This document shows, one piece after another, positions 1 to 4,758 of a stretch of DNA of 12,200 nucleotides. Numbering within the stretch: position 1 is the first letter of the stretch; every line of letters starts with the position of its first letter. Position numbers and translations under genes: made by a program. This DNA is from Desulfobulbaceae bacterium (GTDB lineage Bacteria; Desulfobacterota; Desulfobulbia; Desulfobulbales; Desulfurivibrionaceae): the NCBI GenBank assembly GCA_003517965.1, contig DOZO01000005.1, positions 1-12,200 of the forward strand, written 5' to 3'. The notes under the pieces are model-generated. The model worked only from the letters and a program-made list of their open reading frames with translations, made no database searches and was not told the DNA's origin.

Positions 1-155
1 CACTTGAAACAGCGAGGAGCCCCTAACTGGCACTGTTGGCAGTAATCAAGGCTTGAGGCGTCAACAGACCAATAGTTAAAGCCCGCTTTTTCTTTGCGGA
101 TAAAGGAGAGGCTTGCAATGGGGTCGTAGCTGGAACTGCTGGTGGGGTTGTTCAT
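1..155 (-). CDS. small element protein after the C4-like RNA, N-terminal part only
   Basis: An ATG at 153-155 opens a frame that stays open for 51 codons and runs off the left edge. It begins MNNPTSSSSYDPIASLSF and later contains FNYWSV and DYCQQC with several cysteines. A purine-rich Shine-Dalgarno (GAGGTG) lies about 7 nt upstream, and the ATG overlaps the stop of the preceding ORF in an ATGA tetranucleotide, so translation is probably coupled. Small proteins with a similar aromatic/Cys pattern occur after C4/CI-type RNAs in P4-like elements, where P1 icd and P4 kil sit. That parallel is from memory and the resemblance is weak. I do not assign a function. The C-terminus and any zinc-binding character cannot be judged from this fragment. 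Confidence 0.6.
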   Translation of the reverse strand, partial: MNNPTSSSSYDPIASLSFIRKEKAGFNYWSVDASSLDYCQQCQLGAPRCFK

Positions 156-388
156 GTGTTCACCTCGAATAAAAATCCCCAATGAGTTGTATCTCCGCCG
201 ACCATGGCGGTCTCCGGCCTCACGGACTCGGAGCAACTCATTGAGGAAATAGATTTTTGGTGATGATGTGGTGGGTAAGCCAGGTTTAAGGCGTCTGGCA
301 GCCGCCATGGTCGTTTAGATGCCACCACATTACAGACCGGTGCCTGGTTGGTCAAGAAATTATTGCGGCAAAGGGAGGTGTTAGTCAT
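152..388 (-). CDS. 78-codon ORF spanning the C4-like RNA (Ash-like), doubtful as protein
   Basis: The ORF starts at an ATG (386-388) inside the end of the 56-codon gene (8-nt ATGACTAA overlap) and stops in an ATGA overlap with the next gene, so it fits the coupled operon. It has no recognisable Shine-Dalgarno. Residues about 49-77 (SMSCSESVRPETAMVGG and on) are encoded by the structured RNA at 176-247. Database 'Ash family' proteins of P4-like islands likewise often have an ETAMVG/SMVGR-type stretch, and I suspect many are translations of C4 RNA genes. The bases may therefore be conserved for RNA structure rather than for this peptide. It could still be a translated leader whose ribosomes modulate the RNA fold. 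A longer version starting upstream at 466 would overlap the previous gene fully and is not favoured. Confidence 0.4.
   Translation of the reverse strand: MTNTSLCRNNFLTNQAPVCNVVASKRPWRLPDALNLAYPPHHHQKSISSMSCSESVRPETAMVGGDTTHWGFLFEVNT
176..247 (-). ncRNA. C4/CI-like antisense immunity RNA (three-way junction)
   Basis: On the minus strand the RNA closes with P1: AATGAGTTG (234-242) pairs with CAACTCATT (181-189). P1 extends to 14 positions with one mismatch (176-189 with 234-247). Inside are two hairpins. P2 is CTCCG/CGGAG (229-233 with 212-216) with a 12-nt loop, and P3 is CCGCC/GGCGG (206-210 with 195-199) with loop AUGGUC. The 3' side of P1 runs into GGGGAUUUUUAUU, which is terminator-like. 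A closed stem carrying two hairpins, followed by a small-gene operon in an AlpA/P4-integrase element, matches what is known of C4 RNA of phages P1/P7 and CI RNA of P4. Those are processed from the leader and silence the downstream operon by pairing with flanking sites. Here the 5' arm and loop of P3 are exactly complementary to 302-313. I have not run a covariance model. Confidence 0.7.
302..313 (-). promoter_or_regulatory. seqA-like target site for the C4-like RNA
   Basis: Minus-strand CGACCATGGCGG at 302-313 is the perfect complement of CCGCCATGGTCG at 199-210 in hairpin P3 of the structured RNA. In phage P4 the immunity RNA pairs with such sites (seqA upstream, seqC downstream) in the same transcript, causing premature termination or blocked translation. 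I see the 12-nt complementarity directly; its role is inferred. A downstream partner (seqC) is not clear within 1-155; CGACCCCATTGC near 113-127 is only an imperfect candidate. Confidence 0.55.
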
Positions 389-551
389 TACTGGCGGCCG
401 CCTGCTGGTGTTGATGACGGGCCGCCTTAAATTCCCGTATTTCTGCTTCGGCTTCGGCTTGAGCAATTTGCGCTTGGCGTTGTGTAGGTGTCAACTTTTT
501 CCACCACCGCGAGAATAATTGTCTTTCTTCGAGTACGGTAGAATTTTTCAT
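381..551 (-). CDS. 56-residue basic/coiled-coil small protein of the alpA operon
   Basis: An ATG at 549-551 overlaps the TGA of the preceding 130-residue gene (ATGA), and the frame ends at TAA 381-383. The product begins MKNSTVLEERQLFSRWWKK, continues with LTPTQRQAQ, then an alternating AEAEAEIREFKAAR stretch (about residues 32-45) and a Gln/His/Ala-rich tail. The middle is likely helical and charged. The Trp-Trp-Lys-Lys cluster (residues 16-19) is a possible nucleic-acid contact, but this is speculative. No signal peptide or membrane segment is visible. The exact 4-nt overlap, the same arrangement as its two upstream neighbours, is the main evidence that it is a gene. I do not recognise the family. 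Confidence 0.6.
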   Translation of the reverse strand: MKNSTVLEERQLFSRWWKKLTPTQRQAQIAQAEAEAEIREFKAARHQHQQAAASND

Positions 552-940
552 TTCGAGACCGCCAAAGGTTGAGTGTTTCGGTGGCGGGCCTCAAGAACAT
601 CTTGCCAAAGGTGGTTCCTGGCTTCTGCTGGCTGGTAATCCTCACGGCCTGAGCGTTTATACAGCACGAAAAGGCGGCGTAATTCTTTGTCTCTCTCGAT
701 ACCAGTCAGGAGGTCACGTTTAAAATCCCAATGTTGCTGGAATACTTTTTCATCCAGTTTTCCGCGCAACCGGTCAATAATCGCTTGCGCCTGACCGGCA
801 AGATCATGGGCCGCACTTGGTTTCCGGGGGTATGCAACATCTAAAACACACGCCAGTAAACCAAGATCATCCCGCATGGTTTGCAGTTTAAGGCCTATGG
901 CGTCATGCTGGTTAAGGGTAAGGCCGGGTTTCTTGCTCAT
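548..940 (-). CDS. hypothetical 130-residue protein of the alpA operon
   Basis: The ATG at 938-940 overlaps the stop of orf98 (ATGA), and the stop TGA overlaps the next small gene, so it is firmly placed in a translationally coupled operon. The protein is soluble and rich in charged residues, probably mostly helical: an N-terminal helical region (LKLQTMRDDLGLLACVL), a central segment rich in Arg, Lys, Asp and Glu (residues about 53-95), and a basic C-terminus. There is no signal peptide, transmembrane segment or obvious catalytic motif. Small accessory proteins of this size commonly sit between alpA and the replication genes of P4-like islands. I do not recognise this one and give no function. 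Possible roles there include regulation or control of replication. Confidence 0.75.
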   Translation of the reverse strand: MSKKPGLTLNQHDAIGLKLQTMRDDLGLLACVLDVAYPRKPSAAHDLAGQAQAIIDRLRGKLDEKVFQQHWDFKRDLLTGIERDKELRRLFVLYKRSGREDYQPAEARNHLWQDVLEARHRNTQPLAVSK

Positions 941-1233
941 AGTGGCTGGCCCTCCTGGTGCATGGCGTTAAGAATAACGGCAATCGCCGTAAAGCCCTCT
1001 TGCAGGATTTGCCCTATAAAGGCCGTATGATAGTCTTGAGCACATGCTTGGATGAATGGGCCAACAAGGTCAGGATGATCCTTAGCGTACCCTTTGCCAA
1101 AAGTGGCGTCGATCTTTACAACAGCTCCCTTGAGATACCACGCCACAGTATCAGGGGCTTGATCCATGAGCGAGGCCGGGGTTGCCGTGACTGGATTAGA
1201 AAAACAATTAGATGCCACGTCATCTTTGCTCAT
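937..1233 (-). CDS. hypothetical 98-residue protein downstream of alpA
   Basis: The ATG at 1231-1233 overlaps the alpA TGA by 4 nt, and its own TGA (937-939) overlaps the next gene by 4 nt. The N-terminal 30 residues look disordered. The rest resembles a conserved small protein frequently found beside element regulators: TVAWYLKGAVVKIDATFG, then GYAKDHPDLVGPFIQACAQDYH, then an Ala/Ile-rich C-terminal helix (residues about 70-92). I recall this AWYL...FGxGYAxxxPxLVGxxxQA pattern as a hypothetical protein in proteobacterial islands; its role is unknown to me. There is no export signal or membrane segment. Its tight coupling to alpA suggests it acts in the same early regulatory or replication step. 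Confidence 0.75.
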   Translation of the reverse strand: MSKDDVASNCFSNPVTATPASLMDQAPDTVAWYLKGAVVKIDATFGKGYAKDHPDLVGPFIQACAQDYHTAFIGQILQEGFTAIAVILNAMHQEGQPL

Positions 1234-1457
1234 GCCGCCACCTGCTGACCAGCTTCGGCCAAACGGTCAGAAAGCCATCTGTCAACAGCAGCTTCTTCCC
1301 AGAAGGCTGACCTGGTGCCGTGGGGGTGAATAGGGGCCGGAAATTTTCGCTCTTGAATCATTTTGTAAAGGACTGAGTTGCCAAAGCCCGTTCGGTGGCA
1401 AACTTCTGTCTTGCGGATGAAACGGGGTTTCTGTACTGCGGCGTGTTCAGTGTTCAT
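1230..1457 (-). CDS. alpA: AlpA-family HTH regulator
   Basis: This 75-residue protein matches the AlpA/prophage CP4-57 regulator type, a compact winged-HTH related to excisionases. Visible features are FIRKTEVCHRTGFGNSVLYK (residues 13-32, first helices and recognition helix), MIQERKFPAPI (33-43), then HGTRSAFWEEAAVDRWLSDR (46-65), where AVDRWL is the family signature helix. AlpA proteins activate or repress element genes, and in CP4-57 AlpA promotes excision by stimulating the integrase system. The ATG at 1455-1457 has a strong AAGGAG 10 nt upstream. It heads the operon that continues to the left edge, with ATGA coupling to orf98. The Shine-Dalgarno lies in one arm of a 12-bp inverted repeat, suggesting control of translation or operator binding. 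Confidence 0.9.
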   Translation of the reverse strand: MNTEHAAVQKPRFIRKTEVCHRTGFGNSVLYKMIQERKFPAPIHPHGTRSAFWEEAAVDRWLSDRLAEAGQQVAA

Positions 1458-1641
1458 GTGTTTTACTCCTTATGCCATTTTGTTGGGCGGGGTTGCCCTG
1501 GATTCTCTGAGAGTTTGAGAAATCCGCTTGTTCATGGCAGGAGTAAAACATATGCATGTTCCGAAAGGTGGGGTTTACGGTTTTCGGAACAGGGTTTTCG
1601 GGACAAAAAATGAGGGAGTTTTCAGAAAAAATCAGAAAACT
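1458..1641 (-). promoter_or_regulatory. alpA leader/operator region with several inverted repeats
   Basis: This 184-bp gap precedes alpA. TGTTTTACTCCT (minus strand, 1539-1550) is the exact complement of AGGAGTAAAACA (1459-1470), which includes the alpA Shine-Dalgarno, so a leader RNA could hide the ribosome site. Between the arms is a 21-codon ORF (ATG 1533-1535, TAA 1470-1472) whose stop touches the alpA Shine-Dalgarno but which has no Shine-Dalgarno of its own. Farther upstream, GTTCCGAAA (1558-1566) and TTTCGGAAC (1582-1590) form a 9-bp inverted repeat. A third, imperfect half-site, TTTTCGGGAC (1595-1604), is in direct orientation to TTTTCGGAAC (1581-1590). These look like operator half-sites. 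I could not pick a convincing -35/-10 pair. Confidence 0.5.
1617..1640. terminator. AT-rich inverted repeat just after orf295
   Basis: AGTTTTC (1617-1623 region) and GAAAACT (through 1641) form a 7-bp stem enclosing an A/T-rich loop, directly after the stop codon of the 295-residue gene on the minus strand. The T run lies in the loop (TGATTTTTTC), and a further TTTTTT follows about 12 nt downstream. It is a poor classical terminator, so termination here is only possible. Confidence 0.3.
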
Positions 1642-2529
1642 TCAGGGGAAGGAGGGGGGGTTGTTTCGGCAATAAGAAATAGTGTTTGATAGGGCTTTCA
1701 GTGTGTAATTGCGTGGTGGAAAGGGCTTTCCGTTATAATCGGCATTTTCCTTGGTTCGTATATATTTAACCCCGTTTTTTGTGACAAGGCCGGGTTCAAT
1801 TCGTTCCGCAAGGTACTTTGTAATGACCGTGTTTGTCTTTATTACCTTTGAATTATCATCTGCCAGCTTTACAAGCTCTTCAGCAAATAGCACTCGCTCG
1901 CCGCGGCGGATCAAGGCATGATTTTTGTCTATTTCGTAAAGGTGCCAGTATAGTTTACAGACGGCATCATGGAAAGGGAACGGCGGACACCCACCTTTTT
2001 TTGGGGTATCTTTCTCTTCACTTATTTCTCTGGGTACTTCATCCGGCATGGTTTTGGTCTTACCCATGATCCGCGCCAAGTCATCCGTCAGAAGATAAAG
2101 CTTGTCGGGCCGGATAATGAAATATTGTGGTACTGCCGGTTTCGGTTTCGGATCAATGCCAATTTTTACCGAACCATTTACGGTTTCCTTCCATCCAGGA
2201 TCAAATGACACGCCGTGAGAAATAATCCGGGGGCGTTGTGGCTGGCACAGGGGCAGCTCTAACCGCGAACCATCCCGCGCAAGCAAATAAGGGGTGCAAG
2301 CACCTTTTTTGTCTCCTGGTGGTACAAGCAGAAGGGCAAGCACTTCCGGCGGCACAAGACCAATCTTTGGCGCAGGTAAAGGATTATCTTTCAGCTTGAA
2401 GTTTTCAAGCCAAAACCACAAAGGCAGGTGCCCACTTGCTCCCATTCTGATAAAGCTATTTATTGTTTTTCCAGAATCTACGGAAGCATCAGCAAGTTTT
2501 AATACTTCCCATGGTTGAAGCTCTTTCAT
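1642..2529 (-). CDS. unrecognised 295-residue element protein
   Basis: I take the ATG at 2527-2529, which has GGGAGG about 11 nt upstream, over a TTG three codons earlier. The protein has no signal peptide or membrane segment. The N-terminal third is helical and then Pro-rich (PLPAPKIGLVPPEVLALLLVPP, about residues 48-69). The middle contains YFIIRPDKLYLLTDDLARIM (about 135-154), followed by a charged linker EVPREISEEKDTPKKGG. The C-terminal third, with LYWHLYEIDKNHALIRRGER, a helical EELVKLADDNSK stretch and a final Arg/Lys-rich region, could be a winged-helix or other DNA-binding fold. No catalytic motif stands out. It has its own leader containing a large nested inverted repeat and lies between the toxin-antitoxin pair and the alpA operon, so a regulatory or replication-initiation role is conceivable but unproven. 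Confidence 0.8.
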   Translation of the reverse strand: MKELQPWEVLKLADASVDSGKTINSFIRMGASGHLPLWFWLENFKLKDNPLPAPKIGLVPPEVLALLLVPPGDKKGACTPYLLARDGSRLELPLCQPQRPRIISHGVSFDPGWKETVNGSVKIGIDPKPKPAVPQYFIIRPDKLYLLTDDLARIMGKTKTMPDEVPREISEEKDTPKKGGCPPFPFHDAVCKLYWHLYEIDKNHALIRRGERVLFAEELVKLADDNSKVIKTNTVITKYLAERIEPGLVTKNGVKYIRTKENADYNGKPFPPRNYTLKALSNTISYCRNNPPSFP

Positions 2530-2570
2530 TTTCCACAACCTCCCTAAGGCTGCCCCTGTATGGTGAAATA

Positions 2571-2630
2571 TTCAGACCGGAAGGCCGCCAGGGTAGCGGC
2601 TTTTCGAGTGGCCATTCTATCCGGTCTGAA
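2571..2630. repeat. nested inverted repeat upstream of orf295
   Basis: TTCAGACCGGA (2571-2581) and TCCGGTCTGAA (2620-2630) are perfect 11-bp complements. Inside them GCCGC (2584-2588) and GCGGC (2596-2600) form a second hairpin with a 7-nt loop. The pair sits in the 135-bp gap between the antitoxin stop and the orf295 start. It could be a protein-binding site, a structured leader or a 3' structure of the toxin-antitoxin mRNA. There is no T run for a normal terminator. Confidence 0.6.
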
Positions 2631-2639
2631 ACTGAAAAC

Positions 2640-2661
2640 AAAAACATGATGATGATAACGA
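2640..2661. repeat. 22-bp direct repeat, left copy
   Basis: AAAAACATGATGATG followed by (A)TAACG(A) matches 3468-3489 at 20 of 22 positions. The two copies bracket the toxin-antitoxin genes and the 9-mer array. This copy ends 3 bp from the antitoxin stop codon. Confidence 0.6.
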
Positions 2662-2664
2662 TAT

Positions 2665-3006
2665 TTAGAGAAAAGAACGGTAGTCACACTCCAGGACGCG
2701 GGCCAGTTTCTTAGCGTTTTCCTTGCCAATGGGCCGTCTGCCGTTCTCCATTTCAGAAATATGCCGCCGGTGAATGCCGGTCATTTCGGCAAGCTGCTCC
2801 TGGGTGATATTGTCACGGTAGCGGATGCCTTTCAGGTACACGCCGCCGGGGTTAGTGGCCAAGGCCGGGTTTATTTCCACTGCGGGTATGGTGTCGCTTT
2901 CTGCAAAGCCAGCGGCGCGGGCCAGTTCACGCAGGCGGTCAATAGCCGCCGCCGGGCCGGTGAAGCGGATGGTTTCAGTATGGGGCTTTTTCGTGTGTAC
3001 CAGCAT
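2665..3006 (-). CDS. XRE-family antitoxin (HigA-like)
   Basis: I prefer the ATG at 3004-3006, giving 113 residues, because it has GGAG about 9 nt upstream; an upstream start at 3060 would overlap the toxin far more. Residues 67-95 form a Cro/CI-type helix-turn-helix: ITQEQLAEMTGIHRRHISEM then ENGRRPIGKENAKKLARVL. The N-terminal half (residues 10-62) is a toxin-facing extension often seen in HigA/HTH antitoxins of this group. It follows and overlaps the toxin gene by 32 nt, the toxin-first order typical of higBA-type modules. The product should neutralise the toxin and repress the shared promoter. On an integrated element this pair probably stabilises its inheritance. Confidence 0.85.
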   Translation of the reverse strand: MLVHTKKPHTETIRFTGPAAAIDRLRELARAAGFAESDTIPAVEINPALATNPGGVYLKGIRYRDNITQEQLAEMTGIHRRHISEMENGRRPIGKENAKKLARVLECDYRSFL

Positions 3007-3253
3007 AGGTGAACTCCACAAGTCGTATTTCGTCGCCACATTCTTTCCAGACAGCGACATAGGTTGGTTTCCCTTTTTTCAAGTGGCAATGATGCCGCCC
3101 ATCGGCCAGTTTTGCATAGTTGGGCCAGTTGCCGCGCGTTGGGCCGGTGGTCTGGATGTCAACAGTCAAGGCGTCAAGGATTGCCTGTATTCGTACAGGC
3201 AACCGTAAACGCTGTTTTGTTGCCTTACGACTATAAGTCACCGTCCATTGCAT
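2975..3253 (-). CDS. RelE/HigB-like toxin
   Basis: The 92-residue product has the hallmark sequence of the RelE-superfamily 'cytotoxic translational repressor' toxins: an N-terminal beta strand WTVTYSRKA, a helical Lys/Arg-rich segment (residues 10-30), a GPTRGNWPNYAKLADGRHHC core (37-56), CHLKKGKPTYVAVW (56-69), and a C-terminal FTYAGTHEKAPY. Members are ribosome-dependent mRNA interferases; basic and His residues in the core (H54, H55, H57, K59, K60) are likely RNA contacts. The ATG at 3251-3253 is preceded by an AAAGG-like site and by TTGACT/TACATA promoter-like hexamers. It is full length, with no frameshift. The substrate cannot be told from sequence alone. Confidence 0.88.
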   Translation of the reverse strand: MQWTVTYSRKATKQRLRLPVRIQAILDALTVDIQTTGPTRGNWPNYAKLADGRHHCHLKKGKPTYVAVWKECGDEIRLVEFTYAGTHEKAPY

Positions 3254-3259
3254 ATTTTA

Positions 3260-3287
3260 TATGTACCTTTTTTTAGTGCAAAGTCAA
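3260..3287 (-). promoter_or_regulatory. putative toxin-antitoxin promoter
   Basis: TTGACT (3282-3287) and TACATA (3260-3265) are separated by 16 bp. The predicted start point would fall near the toxin ATG, giving a very short or leaderless mRNA, so an alternative -10 (TATAAA, 3256-3261) or another promoter is possible. The 9-mer repeat array begins only about 15 bp upstream. Confidence 0.4.
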
Positions 3288-3302
3288 GAGGACAAACGAA
3301 AT

Positions 3303-3466
3303 TGTAACCGTTTGTAACCGCTGTAACCGCCGGTTTTCTTGTGCGGTTACAAGCGCAAAGCCTTGTGGCCGTAGGGTGTAACCGCTGTAACCGCTTGTTT
3401 TTTTGTGCGGTTACAGCGCAAAGCCTTGTGGCTGTAAGGTGTAACCGCTGTAACCGCTGTAACCGC
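3303..3466. repeat. iteron-like tandem array of TGTAACCGC
   Basis: The 9-mer TGTAACCGC (first copy ends in T) occurs at 3303, 3313, 3322, 3377, 3386, 3440, 3449 and 3458 on the plus strand, and inverted (GCGGTTACA) at 3343 and 3407. These make a higher-order tandem unit: 3313-3376 (64 bp) and 3377-3439 (63 bp) are nearly identical, and 3440-3466 begins a third. Each unit can form a hairpin. In the second unit, CGCTGTAACCGC (3383-3394) pairs perfectly with 3407-3418 around a T-rich 12-nt loop. Directly repeated short units with a T-rich interval look like a replication-initiator or regulator binding array, comparable in concept to the P4 ori/crr repeats. I found no consensus DnaA box beside it. 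Confidence 0.85.
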
Positions 3467-3467
3467 A

Positions 3468-3489
3468 AAAAACATGATGATGGTAACGG
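3468..3489. repeat. 22-bp direct repeat, right copy
   Basis: AAAAACATGATGATG followed by (G)TAACG(G) matches 2640-2661 at 20 of 22 positions. It begins right after the last TGTAACCGC unit and ends 26 bp before the integrase stop codon. Confidence 0.6.
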
Positions 3490-3514
3490 ACAGTTAAAAG
3501 GGGAAATGCTGTAT

Positions 3515-4744
3515 TTACCTCGCCGCCCGTATCGGCACGATCTTGTTTTCTTCACTCGCCACCAGCATGTCCAAATAATCCGCCCATACCTGCATCATTT
3601 TCTTTCGTTCTGGAAGGTGCGCCGTTCGATTGTATGCCCTTCCCAACGGATCGCGCACGGCATGGGCCAACTGGTGTTCTATGAAATCGGGCCGGAAGCC
3701 CAGCACCTCGTCAAGGATGGTGCGGGCCATTGCCCTAAAACCATGCCCGGTAAGTTCGTTTTGTGTGTTGATCCCCATGCGCCGCATGGCCGCATTAACA
3801 GTGTTGTTGCTCATCGGGCGGGAAGCAGAGCGGGAAGAGGGGAACAAATACCGCCCGGTGCCGGTAAGCTGGTGCAGTTCGCGCAGGATCGCCACGGACT
3901 GACGGGAAAGAGGCACAAGGTGTTCTGTCTTGGTCTTAGGAACAAGATAACGCCACTCGTCTTTATCCAGATCAACGCCTATCCATTCCGCCTGGCGCAA
4001 CTCACCGGGCCGGACAAAAACCAAAGGAGCAAGACGAAGAGCGCAGGCCACCACGAAAGAGCCTTGATACCCGTTCAGCATTCGGAGCAAAGGGGCAACA
4101 GCCTTTGGATCGGTAGGGGCGGCCATGTGCTTGCCCTGAACCGGGGGGAGTGCGCCGCGCAATGCGCTTATTGGATCGCTGGTGGCATGTCCGGTGGCCA
4201 CGGCATACCGGAACACCTGACCGCAGGCAATCTTGACCCGGTGTGCTGTTTCCAAAGTACGCGATTCGATGCGCCGCAGGACTGCCAGCACCTCCGGCGG
4301 GGTGATCTCGCTAATAGCTCTTATCCCGATATAAGGGAAAACGTCTCTTTCAAGGCGGGTAATGATTGCCGATGCGTGAACCTCTGACCATTTCGGCTTA
4401 AACCGGGTATGCCATTCACGGGCCACGGCCTCAAAGCTTCCTTCTCCTGATTGTGTGGCCTTCTCTACCTTACGAGCGGCACCAGGATCAATACCCGCCG
4501 CCGCCTGCTTGCGGATAGCGTCTCGCTTCTCTCTGGATTCAGCGAGAGATAAAGCAGGGTACTCGCCAAGGGAAAACGAGTTTTCTTTCTTGGCGAACAC
4601 TACCCGCAGTTTCCACCACTTCCTGCCGGTCGGCTCTACCACCAGCCACAATCCGCCACCGTCGCGCAGCATATAGGCTTTATCTTTGGGCTTAGCGTTC
4701 TTTATAGACAGTTCTGTGAGTAGGTTAGTACCTGTTTTTGGCAT
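3515..4744 (-). CDS. int: P4-type tyrosine integrase
   Basis: This 409-residue protein is a full-length site-specific recombinase of the P4 integrase type. The N-terminal DUF4102/arm-binding domain is clear (residues 8-95: LSIKNAKPKDKAYMLRDGGG, WKLRVVF, SLGEYPALSLAESRE). The core-binding helical domain is about 103-200. The catalytic domain has Arg245 (FVRPGELR), a Lys in TKTEHLVPLS (271-280), His334-x-x-Arg337 (HGFRAMA), His361 (HQLAH) and the nucleophile Tyr371 (AYNR). All active-site residues are present, so it should be functional. The ATG (4742-4744) has GAGG about 9 nt upstream. It lies 178 bp from the tRNA-Leu 3' end, reading away from it, which fits integration into that tRNA. Its promoter region holds repeat motifs that may serve as arm or operator sites. 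Confidence 0.95.
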   Translation of the reverse strand: MPKTGTNLLTELSIKNAKPKDKAYMLRDGGGLWLVVEPTGRKWWKLRVVFAKKENSFSLGEYPALSLAESREKRDAIRKQAAAGIDPGAARKVEKATQSGEGSFEAVAREWHTRFKPKWSEVHASAIITRLERDVFPYIGIRAISEITPPEVLAVLRRIESRTLETAHRVKIACGQVFRYAVATGHATSDPISALRGALPPVQGKHMAAPTDPKAVAPLLRMLNGYQGSFVVACALRLAPLVFVRPGELRQAEWIGVDLDKDEWRYLVPKTKTEHLVPLSRQSVAILRELHQLTGTGRYLFPSSRSASRPMSNNTVNAAMRRMGINTQNELTGHGFRAMARTILDEVLGFRPDFIEHQLAHAVRDPLGRAYNRTAHLPERKKMMQVWADYLDMLVASEENKIVPIRAAR

Positions 4745-4758
4745 ATAGCGGAACCTCG

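Noticed and set aside
393..402. GGCGGCCGCC palindrome in the 56-codon gene
   Set aside because: It encodes the Ala-rich C-terminus and is readily explained by GC-rich codons; no supporting structure nearby.
1552..1689. Plus-strand 45-codon ORF with GGAG upstream, divergent from alpA
   Set aside because: The GGAG is half of the alpA inverted repeat, and the frame runs into the 3' end of orf295 with low-complexity Gly-rich sequence.
2544..2729. 61-codon minus-strand ORF between antitoxin and orf295
   Set aside because: It overlaps the antitoxin HTH in another frame, crosses the inverted repeat and has no ribosome site or recognisable composition.
3303..3466. CRISPR-like array
   Set aside because: The repeated unit is a 9-mer often directly abutting itself, with no 24-40-bp repeats or unique spacers and no cas genes.
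3238..3555. Minus-strand 105-codon ORF rich in RLQRLH repeats
   Set aside because: The repeats come from the noncoding TGTAACCGC array, and it overlaps the int 3' end and toxin 5' end.
3341..4387. Plus-strand 348-codon open frame
   Set aside because: It is antisense to the intact integrase, and its N-terminus is just the repeat array read as CNRCNR-type peptide; no start signal or family.
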